This document shows positions 17,366-25,093 of a stretch of DNA of 33,727 nt, in pieces. Every line of letters starts with the position of its first letter. The first letter of the stretch is position 1. The DNA comes from Candidatus Epulonipiscium sp. GTDB taxonomy: Bacteria; Bacillota; Clostridia; Lachnospirales; JAAYNZ01. The DNA is taken from NCBI GenBank assembly GCA_012799415.1, contig JAAZLH010000313.1, forward strand, positions 1 to 33,727, in the 5' to 3' direction. The position numbers and the translations under genes are program-made. A model generated the notes under the pieces. It was not told the DNA's origin. It made no database searches and saw only the letters and a program-made list of their open reading frames with translations.

Positions 17366-17920
17366 ATGGAGTATTACAACAATTATTCTTGGGGCTGCAA
17401 CTATATGCAACCCATACAACCTCAAAACCCCTATGGAAGACCTGCTGATCCGTATACCTATCCACAAAATTTCCCAATGGCACTTCAGCTTATTAGAGAT
17501 GCCGTTTCTGGTGAGATGGAAGATAGATTATTCTACAGTTATTTAATAAGTGTAGCTCCTTCGCAAGAAGATAAGGAGATTATTGCAAGTATTAGAGATG
17601 ATGAAATGAAACACTTCGATTTATTCAGACAAATTTATTTTCAACTCACTGGGCAAATACTTCCACAGCCAAGGGAAGGTGAGTTTACGAAGCCAGCAAC
17701 ATATTGTCAAGGATTAAAACAGGCATTGTTAGGTGAACTAGCTGCAGTACAAAGATATCGAAGGATACTATTTGCTATGCAGGATAGAAGACATATAAAT
17801 ATGCTAACTGAAATTATTACTGATGAAATAAGGCATGCGAATCTCTATAATCTACTATATTCAAAAAATGGATGCTATGCAGAAGAGTTAGAAGGAAAAA
17901 AAAATAAAACCAATGTATAA
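17366..17920 (+). CDS. Ferritin-like domain protein with Tyr/Pro-rich N-terminus
   Basis: A 184-residue four-helix-bundle protein. Di-iron ligands are in place: E50 (AVSGEMEDR), E80xxH83 (RDDEMKHF), E124 (LLGELAAVQRY) and E154xxH157 (TDEIRHAN). The first 36 residues are rich in Tyr, Asn, Pro and Gln (for example MEYYNNYSWGC), like spore-coat-associated proteins of the YhjR type. This suggests a spore-associated rubrerythrin-like role, for instance in peroxide or iron handling, but that is inference. AGGAGGA (17351-17357) precedes the ATG at eight bases. It appears monocistronic. Confidence 0.82.
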   Translation: MEYYNNYSWGCNYMQPIQPQNPYGRPADPYTYPQNFPMALQLIRDAVSGEMEDRLFYSYLISVAPSQEDKEIIASIRDDEMKHFDLFRQIYFQLTGQILPQPREGEFTKPATYCQGLKQALLGELAAVQRYRRILFAMQDRRHINMLTEIITDEIRHANLYNLLYSKNGCYAEELEGKKNKTNV

Positions 17921-17975
17921 ATGTAGCTAAATGCTTAGTTTATAGTAAATCATCAATAACGCTGATGTTTTAACC

Positions 17976-18004
17976 TTGAAAAACCTATTCCAATATGCTA
18001 TTAT
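17976..18004 (+). promoter_or_regulatory. Promoter of the riboswitch-antiporter transcript
   Basis: TTGAAA (17976-17981), a 17-base spacer and TATTAT (17999-18004). The predicted transcript would start about 18011-18013, exactly where the fluoride aptamer begins. Confidence 0.65.
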
Positions 18005-18012
18005 TGGATAAT

Positions 18013-18072
18013 GGGAATGAAGTTCTCCCTTAGCATTTGCTAAAACCGCTTAGTAAGCTGATGACTTCTGCA
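18013..18072 (+). ncRNA. Fluoride riboswitch aptamer (crcB motif)
   Basis: The stem GGGA/TCCC (18013-18016/18026-18029) closes a loop ATGAAGTTC. The second stem is GCTT-AGT-AAGC (18048-18058). The 3' conserved segment is TGATGACTTCTGC (18059-18071). GAAGT in the first loop pairs with ACTTC downstream, forming the diagnostic pseudoknot. The AACC ahead of the second stem and the GCTGATGAC string match the crcB consensus as I recall it. An extra small hairpin (TTAGC/GCTAA, 18030-18043) is inserted between stems one and two. The 3' end overlaps the 5' arm of a terminator, so fluoride binding should prevent termination and switch the gene on. Confidence 0.88.
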
Positions 18073-18103
18073 ATAAAATAATTGCAGAGTATCAGCTTTT
18101 TTT
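18056..18103 (+). terminator. Riboswitch expression-platform terminator
   Basis: The 5' arm AGCTGATGACTTCTGCAAT pairs with ATTGCAGAGTATCAGCT (small bulges), followed by seven T. The 5' arm reuses aptamer bases, so aptamer and terminator are mutually exclusive. In addition, ACTCTGCAA (18105-18113), next to the AAGGAGG site, is complementary to TTGCAGAGT (18082-18090), allowing an alternative hairpin in read-through RNA. Confidence 0.88.
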
Positions 18104-18126
18104 GTACTCTGCAAAGGAGGATTTCT

Positions 18127-19302
18127 ATGTTATTTAGTCTTTCGCTTATTCTTATTATTGGATTTGTATTAAGTGGTATCTTTAATAAGCTAAGATTACC
18201 AGGTATTTTAGGTATGCTTGTAACAGGTATTATTCTTGGACCTTTTGTATTGGATCTAATATCACCGGATATTCTTGATGTATCGAAAGAATTAAGAGAA
18301 ATAGCACTTATTGTAATATTGGTTCGGGCAGGACTTTCTCTTGATATTAAAGATCTAAAAAAGGTTGGTAGGCCTGCTATACTGATGTGTTTTGTGCCTG
18401 CTACCTTTGAACTTATTGGAACAATCATATTTGCACCAATCCTTTTTAGTATATCTTATATAGAAGCAGCCATAATGGGAGCTGTTCTTGCTGCTGTTTC
18501 TCCAGCAGTAGTCGTACCTAGAATGATTAAAATCATGGAAAGTGGATATGGAAAAAAGGAGAGCATACCACAATTAATCTTGGCGGGGGCATCTGTAGAT
18601 GATATTTATGTTATTGTGTTATTTACTACGTTTATGAGGATGTACGAAGGAAAAGATTTTAGCATACTAAGTTTTGCAACTGTGCCGATTTCAATCATAG
18701 TAGGACTTGTGATAGGTATTGTGTCAGGGTTTGCGCTTGCTAGGATATTCAAAAAGATTCATATGAGGGATACGATAAAGATATTTATTATTCTTAGTGT
18801 TGCATTTTTATTTCTAACATTAGAATCAGCTCTTAAACCTTATATTCCTATGTCAGGGCTACTTGCCGTTATGGCTTTAGGGGGAACTATTTTAAAGAAA
18901 TATGTGGTATTAGCTAAGCGCTTAGCAGGTAAGTTTTCAAAAATTTGGGTAGGTGCTGAAGTTTTACTTTTTGTTTTAGTAGGTGCTGCTGTTAATATCC
19001 ATTTTGTGGCCAGTGCAGGATTGGCCTCCATAATTTTAATTGTAGGTGCACTTATTTTTAGAATTAGCGGAGTTTATATATCTTTGATAAAAACAAAATT
19101 GACAACCCAAGAAAAGTTCTTTTGTGCAATTGCCTATTTGCCAAAGGCTACGGTTCAAGCTGCTATTGGCTCCATGCCTCTCGCGTCAGGGGTGCCAGCA
19201 GGAAATACGATTCTTACAGTTGCGGTGCTTGCTATTCTAATTACTGCACCCATAGGTGCTATTGGGATTGATTTGACTTATAAAAAACTTCTAACAAAAT
19301 AA
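18127..19302 (+). CDS. Cation:proton antiporter under fluoride-riboswitch control
   Basis: A 391-residue membrane protein of the monovalent cation:proton antiporter superfamily with about 12 hydrophobic segments. Family landmarks are the N-terminal GFVLSGIFNKLRLPGILGML, ILVRAGLSLD, AAVSPAVVVPRM and the ion-site motif GASVDD (about residues 154-159), plus the C-terminal PKATVQAAIGSMPL. The start at 18127 follows AAAGGAGG (18113-18120). The leader contains a fluoride riboswitch. Sodium/proton antiporter homologues are among the gene classes reported under such riboswitches, so this gene probably helps the cell tolerate fluoride, either directly or by restoring pH or ion balance. No crcB/fluc or CLC-F gene is in the window. 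The transported ion is not determined by sequence. Confidence 0.88.
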   Translation: MLFSLSLILIIGFVLSGIFNKLRLPGILGMLVTGIILGPFVLDLISPDILDVSKELREIALIVILVRAGLSLDIKDLKKVGRPAILMCFVPATFELIGTIIFAPILFSISYIEAAIMGAVLAAVSPAVVVPRMIKIMESGYGKKESIPQLILAGASVDDIYVIVLFTTFMRMYEGKDFSILSFATVPISIIVGLVIGIVSGFALARIFKKIHMRDTIKIFIILSVAFLFLTLESALKPYIPMSGLLAVMALGGTILKKYVVLAKRLAGKFSKIWVGAEVLLFVLVGAAVNIHFVASAGLASIILIVGALIFRISGVYISLIKTKLTTQEKFFCAIAYLPKATVQAAIGSMPLASGVPAGNTILTVAVLAILITAPIGAIGIDLTYKKLLTK

Positions 19303-19320
19303 TATGGTGATTATAAAACA

Positions 19321-19364
19321 CAATAAAAGGACATGAAAGTTAATACTTTCATGTCCTTTTATTG
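19321..19364 (+). terminator. Terminator after the antiporter gene
   Basis: Perfect 20-base arms (CAATAAAAGGACATGAAAGT and its complement) with a TAAT loop, carrying A and T runs at the ends. It would work on both strands and separates the antiporter from the arsenic operon. Confidence 0.88.
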
Positions 19365-19455
19365 TAACTACTTAAGAGATTAAAGTAGAAACGCCATGTT
19401 TATTATATAAAAATAATTCAAGAAAGTAGAAATAATAAAAATCAAAGAAATCATA

Positions 19456-19504
19456 TTGACAGTTATCTATGTCTTCCATATAATAGATATAGATAACTAT
19501 CTAT
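19456..19504 (+). promoter_or_regulatory. Consensus promoter with overlapping ArsR operator
   Basis: TTGACA (19456-19461), a 17-base spacer and TATAAT (19479-19484) are both perfect sigma-A boxes. A 10-base inverted repeat, AGTTATCTAT (19461-19470) and ATAGATAACT (19489-19498), brackets the -10 box, and a second dyad ATAGAT-AACT-ATCTAT (19489-19504) overlaps its right half. A bound ArsR dimer would occlude polymerase. A further GATAACTAT copy lies near 19513. Confidence 0.8.
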
Positions 19505-19536
19505 ATGATTGAGATAACTATTAAGAGGTGAGAAGA

Positions 19537-19848
19537 TTGGATAAGAATTATGGTAAATATGCTCTTTTTATGAAAGCACTTTCTGATGAAACGAGGGTGA
19601 AAATATTTGATATGCTTGTAGGTGGTGAACTTTGTGCATGTGATATATTAGAGGAATTTAGCATTACTCAACCTACTCTTTCTTATCACATGAAAATATT
19701 ATGTGAAAGTGGATTAGTAAATAGTAGGCGTGATGGGGTATGGATGAAGTACTCTATTAACAGAAATAGCCTTGAAATGATGAAAGGATTTTTTGATGGC
19801 ATTGGTTCCAGTATAAGAAAACAAAATTTATGTACAAAAACCTGTTAA
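19537..19848 (+). CDS. arsR: ArsR-family arsenic-responsive repressor
   Basis: A 103-residue winged-helix repressor. The N-terminus FMKALSDETRVKIFDML and the recognition region QPTLSYHMKILCESGLV are typical. The metal site is the CxC in GELCACDILEEF on helix three, matching the ELCVCDL type that binds As(III)/Sb(III). I take the TTG at 19537 as start because GAGGTGAG lies at a suitable distance; a GTG at 19528 is in frame but would overlap that site. It is first in an operon of five genes and sits directly behind the consensus promoter and dyad operators. Confidence 0.92.
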   Translation: MDKNYGKYALFMKALSDETRVKIFDMLVGGELCACDILEEFSITQPTLSYHMKILCESGLVNSRRDGVWMKYSINRNSLEMMKGFFDGIGSSIRKQNLCTKTC

Positions 19849-19860
19849 GGAGCTGATTTC

Positions 19861-20865
19861 ATGATTATATTTGAATGGCTAAATAGTCAATTACTTAAAA
19901 TGGAGTGGTTATGGAAAGGAGTAGAGTTTTTTGTAGAAAATGTATTAGGTCTACCCATGGAAAGCTCCTTAGGTGGAAGTCTTCATTTTTTCATATACGA
20001 TGTAATTAAAATATTTATATTGCTTTCTATTTTAATATTTGGGATCTCATATGTACAAAGTTTTTTTCCACCAGAGCGAACTAGAAATATTCTAGGAAAA
20101 TATAAAGGGATGGCAGCGAATACACTAGCCGCATTACTGGGAACGGTTACACCATTTTGTTCTTGTTCCTCCATTCCTTTATTTATAGGCTTCACCAATG
20201 CAGGATTACCAATAGGTGTCAGTTTTTCATTTTTAATTTCTTCACCCCTTGTGGATTTGGCATCTATTATTTTACTTGCAAGTATATTTAATTGGAAGAT
20301 TGCAATAGCATATGTTTTAGTAGGGCTTATACTTGCAGTTATCGGAGGAACTATTATTAGTAAACTTAAACTTGAGAAATATGTGGAGCCATTTGTATTT
20401 AATAATAAGATTACTGAAGTGCAACAAAATGAATTAACTACGAAGGATAGAGTGAGTTTTGCAAAACAACAGGTTCTAGATATAGTAAATAAAGTATGGT
20501 TATATATTTTCATTGGTGTTGGAATAGGGGCTGCAATTCACAATTATATCCCAGAAGAAATTATTACAGCAATTCTTGGCCAAGATAAGTGGTATTCAGT
20601 TTTAGTTGCCACATTTGTTGGAATCCCTATGTATGCTGACATATTCGGAACCCTTCCTATTGCAGAAGCTTTAGTTTTAAAGGGAGTAGGAATTGGAACA
20701 GCTTTAGCTTTTATGATGGGGGTAACAGCACTTTCCCTACCATCAATCATTATGCTAAAAAGGGTTGTTAAAACACCTCTTCTAGTCATATTTGCGGGTA
20801 TTGTTAGTGTAGGAATCATTATTATTGGTTACACTTTTAATATTTTTAGTTATCTTTTTATATAA
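19861..20865 (+). CDS. ArsP-like permease (DUF318 / YraQ family)
   Basis: A 334-residue membrane protein with eight or more hydrophobic segments and the family signature TPFCSCSSIPLFIGFTNAG, with C100 and C102. The second half repeats the fold (GIPMYADIFGTLPIAEALV). Family members include ArsP, which exports trivalent organoarsenicals such as methylarsenite. Position directly after arsR and before acr3 supports a role in arsenic export, although the organoarsenical specificity is inferred from family only. AAGGAG precedes the ATG, and the gap to arsR is 12 bases. Confidence 0.87.
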   Translation: MIIFEWLNSQLLKMEWLWKGVEFFVENVLGLPMESSLGGSLHFFIYDVIKIFILLSILIFGISYVQSFFPPERTRNILGKYKGMAANTLAALLGTVTPFCSCSSIPLFIGFTNAGLPIGVSFSFLISSPLVDLASIILLASIFNWKIAIAYVLVGLILAVIGGTIISKLKLEKYVEPFVFNNKITEVQQNELTTKDRVSFAKQQVLDIVNKVWLYIFIGVGIGAAIHNYIPEEIITAILGQDKWYSVLVATFVGIPMYADIFGTLPIAEALVLKGVGIGTALAFMMGVTALSLPSIIMLKRVVKTPLLVIFAGIVSVGIIIIGYTFNIFSYLFI

Positions 20866-20940
20866 AATATAAGTTCTTAAGTATGTAAAATGATGATTAC
20901 ATTTATTTAATTTAATGATGTAATTTTAGGAGGACATCTT

Positions 20941-21342
20941 ATGAGAGAGAAAAGAAGTTTTTTTAATAATTTATTTACTAGTAAAAAGTCCGCTAACTGC
21001 TGTAAAGATCAGGGTAAGGAAGAAGATGGGGCTGGTTATAGTTGTAATGATGAAAACTGTAATATAGGTGAAGAAAATATATCTTCTGTCGAAGGTGAAA
21101 TGAGCATTAAGATTTTGGGTTCAGGGTGCAAAAATTGCAAGGATCTTGTAGAAAACACCAAGTTTGCTCTTTCACAAATGGGTATACAAGCGAATATAGA
21201 AAAGATTACGGATTTATCTGCTATTACAGAATATGGAGTCATGTCTACTCCTGTGTTGGTCATAAATGAAAAAATAGTATCCTACGGCAAGGTATTAAAG
21301 CCTAAGGAAATTATTAAAATCTTTGAAAAACAAAGGGAATGA
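20941..21342 (+). CDS. Thioredoxin-like redox protein with Cys-rich N-terminus
   Basis: A 133-residue cytoplasmic protein. Residues 54-131 form a small thioredoxin-like domain with the redox motif GCKNC (C63, C66) and the cis-Pro region MSTPVLVINEK, as in 'redox-active disulfide protein 2'. The first 50 residues contain four further cysteines (C20, C21, C35, C40) in a charged, likely flexible segment. Between ArsP and ACR3, it could bind or hand over As(III), or reduce ArsC; both are inference. GGAGG lies nine bases before the ATG. The 75-base gap to the permease contains an ATTACAT/ATGTAAT inverted repeat. Confidence 0.8.
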   Translation: MREKRSFFNNLFTSKKSANCCKDQGKEEDGAGYSCNDENCNIGEENISSVEGEMSIKILGSGCKNCKDLVENTKFALSQMGIQANIEKITDLSAITEYGVMSTPVLVINEKIVSYGKVLKPKEIIKIFEKQRE

Positions 21343-21418
21343 TCATGGGGTTGATATTGTGTTAGAAGTCAAGGAGTTTAAGCATGCATAATTTGTAAAA
21401 GGGAGGAGGAGTAATAAT

Positions 21419-22480
21419 ATGAGTACAGAAAAATCACAGTCAGGTATTGGCTTTTTTGAAAAATATCTTACTGTTTGGGTTTTTATATGTATGGCAGTAG
21501 GGGTTTTAATAGGAATTTATTTACCAGGTGTCCCAGAAGCTCTTAGCAAGTTTGAATATGAAAATGTATCTATTCCAGTGGCTATACTGATATGGCTTAT
21601 GATTTATCCTATGATGTTAAAAGTTGATTTTAATAGTATAAAACAGGTAGGGCAGAACCCAAAAGGATTGATTATAACATGGGTCACAAACTGGTTAATT
21701 AAACCATTTACAATGTATGGGATTGCAGCCTTTTTCTTTTATGTTGTTTTTAAAGAAACTATTCCTACTGAACTTGCAAAAGAGTACTTAGCAGGCGTTG
21801 TTCTATTAGGAGCTGCCCCATGTACAGCTATGGTTTTTGTATGGAGTCATCTTACTAAAGGAAATCCTGCTTATACATTGGTACAGGTTGCTACAAATGA
21901 TCTCATTATATTGATAGGATTTGTACCGATAGTGGCATTTTTATTAGGTATTAGTGATATTTCCATACCATGGATGACCCTGTTTCTATCAGTAGTATTA
22001 TTTGTAGTCATACCACTCATTGCTGGATGGTTTTCTAGAATAGTAATAACAAAAAATAGAGGTTTGAATTATTTTGAAGATATATTTATACCTAAATTTA
22101 ATAATATAACAATCTTTGGGCTTTTATTAACCTTGATCATTATTTTTTCTTTTCAAGGGCAAACAATTGTTGATAATCCAATAAATATTATTTTAATAGC
22201 AGTACCTTTAATTATTCAGACTTTCTTTATATTCTTTATAGCATATTTATGGGCAAAGATTTGGAAGTTACCCCATGATATAGCAGCACCTGCTGGAATG
22301 ATTGGTGCATCAAATTTTTTTGAACTGGCTGTTGCTGTAGCTATTTCATTATTTGGCTTAAATTCAGGTGCAACAATTGCTACTGTTGTTGGTGTGCTTG
22401 TAGAAGTACCAGTAATGCTAACTCTTGTTAAAATTGCCAATAATACAACAAAATGGTTTATTAAGACAAATCAGGATTAG
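21419..22480 (+). CDS. acr3: ACR3-family arsenite efflux transporter
   Basis: A 353-residue membrane protein with ten hydrophobic segments. It has the conserved Cys of the family in LLGAAPCTAMVFVWSHLTKG (C135) and the conserved Glu in ASNFFELAVAVAISLFG. ACR3 proteins extrude As(OH)3 using the proton-motive force. GGGAGGAGG stands just before the ATG. arsC follows after only nine bases, so the reductase and the exporter are co-expressed. Confidence 0.94.
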   Translation: MSTEKSQSGIGFFEKYLTVWVFICMAVGVLIGIYLPGVPEALSKFEYENVSIPVAILIWLMIYPMMLKVDFNSIKQVGQNPKGLIITWVTNWLIKPFTMYGIAAFFFYVVFKETIPTELAKEYLAGVVLLGAAPCTAMVFVWSHLTKGNPAYTLVQVATNDLIILIGFVPIVAFLLGISDISIPWMTLFLSVVLFVVIPLIAGWFSRIVITKNRGLNYFEDIFIPKFNNITIFGLLLTLIIIFSFQGQTIVDNPINIILIAVPLIIQTFFIFFIAYLWAKIWKLPHDIAAPAGMIGASNFFELAVAVAISLFGLNSGATIATVVGVLVEVPVMLTLVKIANNTTKWFIKTNQD

Positions 22481-22489
22481 GAGGAACTT

Positions 22490-22900
22490 ATGAGAAATAA
22501 TAGTTATAAACCAAAGGTAGGCTTTATCTGTGTTCACAATTCTTGCCGTAGCCAGATTGCTGAGGCATTAGGAAAAAAATTTGCAAAAGATGTATTTGAA
22601 AGTTATTCAGCGGGTACTGAGCTGAGGCCACAAATTAATCAAGATGCAGTAAGGCTCATAAAAGAGATTTACTCCATTGATATGGAGAAGACCCAACATT
22701 CCAAGCTACTATCTGATATTCCCCCCATCGATGTAGTCATTACTATGGGATGTAATGTGAACTGTCCGTCACTGCCATGTAAACACAGAGAAGATTGGGG
22801 ATTGGAAGATCCTACTGGCAAAAGTGATGAAGAATTTAAAATTGTTATTTATGAAATAGAAAAGAAAATAAAAGAACTTGCAAAGCAACTTAGTCAATGA
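22490..22900 (+). CDS. arsC: Arsenate reductase, thioredoxin-coupled type
   Basis: A 136-residue protein of the low-molecular-weight phosphatase fold. The P-loop is CVHNSCRS (C14, C19, R20) and the resolving cysteines lie in MGCNVNCPSLPC (C88, C92, C97), followed by DWGLEDPTGK. It reduces As(V) to As(III), recycled by thioredoxin, and the product leaves through ACR3. AGGAGG precedes the ATG. It is the last gene of the operon. Confidence 0.94.
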   Translation: MRNNSYKPKVGFICVHNSCRSQIAEALGKKFAKDVFESYSAGTELRPQINQDAVRLIKEIYSIDMEKTQHSKLLSDIPPIDVVITMGCNVNCPSLPCKHREDWGLEDPTGKSDEEFKIVIYEIEKKIKELAKQLSQ

Positions 22901-22945
22901 AAAGTCAATTAAGATATTATTTATATGAAATATATTTGTAAAAAC

Positions 22946-22996
22946 AAAAAACCATAAATTAAGGTATAATATACCTCTTAATTCATGGTTTTTATT
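22946..22996 (+). terminator. Terminator of the arsenic operon
   Basis: Arms AAAAACCAT-AATTAA-GGTATA and TATACC-TTAATT-ATGGTTTTT with small mismatches, ending in a T run. It lies about 45 bases after arsC and also serves the convergent thioesterase gene. Confidence 0.8.
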
Positions 22997-23050
22997 TTTA
23001 TATCAGATTCTATTAGTTAGAATAAAAATATTGTAATAAAGATTTGGCTT

Positions 23051-23482
23051 TTATGTATTTGGCAACGGGTAAAGATTCGTTAACTTAGCCCAAATATCTG
23101 GATACTTCCTTTTTAAATTGATGATTCTAAAGTTATTTCTATCAACAAATACCTGAACCGTTTTTCCTTTTGAAAGCACTTTTTTGTCGGCTTTTCTAAT
23201 GACCGTATACTGTAATGTTACTTTAGCAGGGCTTAGCTCCTCTACTGTCGTTTCAATGTTAAGTTTGTCAGCATATTTAGCTCCTTCAATATATTTACAT
23301 TGGGTTTCTATAAGAGGCATTAAAATACCTTGGTTTTCCATATCTTTATAACTGATACCGGCGCCAGCTATAAAATCTTCTCTTGCTGCTTCAAAATAAA
23401 TATAATAATTTGAGTGGTGGACAATTCCCATTTGGTCTGTTTCTGCGTATCTAACAGTTATTTCTGTATTGCTTTTGTACAT
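23051..23482 (-). CDS. Acyl-CoA thioesterase, YbgC/4HBT hotdog family
   Basis: A 143-residue single hotdog domain. The active-site region is VRYAETDQMGIVHHSNYYIY, with D16 as the likely catalytic residue and H22/H23 nearby. These enzymes hydrolyse short acyl-CoA thioesters, and the physiological substrate is often unknown. AAGGAGAG precedes the ATG. The gene is convergent with arsC and divergent from uvsE. Confidence 0.88.
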   Translation of the reverse strand: MYKSNTEITVRYAETDQMGIVHHSNYYIYFEAAREDFIAGAGISYKDMENQGILMPLIETQCKYIEGAKYADKLNIETTVEELSPAKVTLQYTVIRKADKKVLSKGKTVQVFVDRNNFRIINLKRKYPDIWAKLTNLYPLPNT

Positions 23483-23587
23483 TGAATCTCTCCTTTTTTA
23501 TAGGTTAAGAATACTAGGTAAAAGTTAAAAATCTTGTCTATTAGAGAACAACTAGATATAATAGTACTAATAGGAAGAAAAAATGAC

Positions 23588-23617
23588 TTGATAACAGATT
23601 ATCCTAAATAATACAAT
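23588..23617 (+). promoter_or_regulatory. Possible promoter of uvsE
   Basis: TTGATA (23588-23593), an 18-base spacer and TACAAT (23612-23617), 53 bases before the chosen start. Moderate match only. Confidence 0.4.
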
Positions 23618-23669
23618 TATTATATCAGATTACATTATGGTTGAACAGACAATAGGAGAGGAGAATTTT

Positions 23670-24929
23670 ATGAATATAGGATATGCATGTCTTGTCATTG
23701 GCGTTCCATATACTGATCAAAAAAGTTGCATACTAAAAAATGCAAGCGAAGAAAAACTAATAGAACTAATCTCTTACAACTTAAATTCTCTTGAAAATAT
23801 AATTGATTATAATATTAAAAATAATATTAAACTTTTTAGAATTAGTTCAGGCATCATACCATTTGGATCAAGTTCTGTAAACAAGGTAAAATGGTGGGAT
23901 ATATTCGCTCCACAGTTTTTTCAAATTGGACAAAAAATAAAAAACAGTGGCATGAGAGTTTCCATGCATCCAGGGCAATATACTGTATTAAATTCTCCTA
24001 ATCAAGATGTTGTGGATAGAGCTGTTGATGACTTACGTTACCATAACCAAGTATTAGATAGCTTTGGTGTGGGAGAAGAGCATAAAATTATTTTACATAT
24101 TGGTGGAATTTACAATAATAAAGAAGAAGCGATTAAAAGATTTATAAAAAATTATATTGAACTAGATGATTTAATAAAACAAAGAGTAGTTATCGAAAAT
24201 GATGATAAGTCTTACAACATAAATGATGTGTTAAAAATAAGTAAAATCCTCGATGTTCCTGTTGTTTATGACAACTTACATAATCAGATCAATTCTTATG
24301 ACTCAAATAAAAATGACTATTATTGGATTGATGAATGTAGAAAGACATGGCAAGAAAAGGACGGGTGCCAAAAAGTTCATTATTCACAGCAGAATTTTTT
24401 AAAAAAACCTGGTTCACATTCAGAAAGTATACGAATTAACGAATTCATAAATTTTTATAAAGGTTTAGAAAGAGAAGACTTAGATATTATGCTAGAGGTG
24501 AAAGATAAAAACCTTTCAGCTATTAAGTGTATAAATTGTACTACCATCCATCAATCTATAAAAAATCTTGAAATGGAATGGAGTAGATATAAATATAAGA
24601 TTCTTGAAAATTCTCCAGTACATTATACTGAGATTCGGAAATTACTTGTAGATAAAAAAAGTTATCAAGCCATACCATTTTATAATTTAATAGAAAAAGG
24701 TTTAGAGAGGGAAAGTACTATTGGCAACTCTATAAATGCTGCATTGCATATTTGGGGATATTTTAAAGATATTGCATTAGATAAAGAAAAAGAAAGTTTT
24801 TTAAACAAGATTGAGAACTATAAAAAAGGAAAAATATCTCTTAAAACAATTAAAAGTAGCCTATGGAAGATGTCTGTTAAATATAATCAATCTTATCTTT
24901 TGAATTCATACTACTTTACAATAGACTAG
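23670..24929 (+). CDS. uvsE: UV damage endonuclease UvsE fused to a DUF1722 domain
   Basis: A 419-residue protein. Residues 1-300 form the UVDE TIM barrel that nicks DNA 5' of UV lesions. Expected metal ligands are present: H100 (SMHPGQY), H143 (ILHIGG), E176 (VVIENDD), D201 and H204 (YDNLHNQ), H237 (KVHYSQ), H250 (PGSHSE) and E276 (MLEVKDK), with K235 matching the modified lysine site. Residues about 306-415 resemble DUF1722/YbgA (WSRYKYKILENSP, INAALHIWGYFKD, EKESFLNKIENYKKGKISL, SYLLNSYYF). In E. coli ybgA is beside the photolyase gene phr, so this fusion supports a UV-repair role for DUF1722. The start at 23670 follows GGAGAGGAG; an ATG at 23637 lacks a site. splB is convergent downstream. 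Confidence 0.9.
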   Translation: MNIGYACLVIGVPYTDQKSCILKNASEEKLIELISYNLNSLENIIDYNIKNNIKLFRISSGIIPFGSSSVNKVKWWDIFAPQFFQIGQKIKNSGMRVSMHPGQYTVLNSPNQDVVDRAVDDLRYHNQVLDSFGVGEEHKIILHIGGIYNNKEEAIKRFIKNYIELDDLIKQRVVIENDDKSYNINDVLKISKILDVPVVYDNLHNQINSYDSNKNDYYWIDECRKTWQEKDGCQKVHYSQQNFLKKPGSHSESIRINEFINFYKGLEREDLDIMLEVKDKNLSAIKCINCTTIHQSIKNLEMEWSRYKYKILENSPVHYTEIRKLLVDKKSYQAIPFYNLIEKGLERESTIGNSINAALHIWGYFKDIALDKEKESFLNKIENYKKGKISLKTIKSSLWKMSVKYNQSYLLNSYYFTID

Positions 24930-24988
24930 GAAAACTTGACACAAGGTTAGCCAAATTTAAAAAAACGATAGGTTTTAAGCATTTTAAA

Positions 24989-25035
24989 TAGATGAAGGCA
25001 ATATTCCTATGTGTTAGAATAATTGCCTTCATCTA
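24989..25035. terminator. Hairpin between uvsE and splB
   Basis: Perfect 14-base arms (TAGATGAAGGCAAT and its complement) with a 19-base loop. There is no clear T run after the stem on the plus strand, so it may act as an RNA end stabiliser rather than a classic terminator. Confidence 0.55.
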
Positions 25036-25054
25036 TGGTATTACCCTAATATAT

Positions 25055-25093
25055 AAGTTAAATATAGAGAAAAAGAGTATCTATATTTAACTT
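25055..25093 (-). terminator. Hairpin at the 3' end of splB
   Basis: Arms AAGTTAAATATAG and CTATATTTAACTT (13 bases), beginning at the splB stop codon. It has no strong T run, and is probably the splB transcript end. Confidence 0.5.

Noticed and set aside
19983..20513. A 176-codon minus-strand frame inside the ArsP-like gene
   Set aside because: Antisense shadow of a well-supported permease; composition reflects the complement of hydrophobic codons.
24989..25093. Two adjacent hairpins considered as a repeat or attachment site
   Set aside because: They differ in sequence and lie at convergent gene ends, so transcript-end hairpins explain them.
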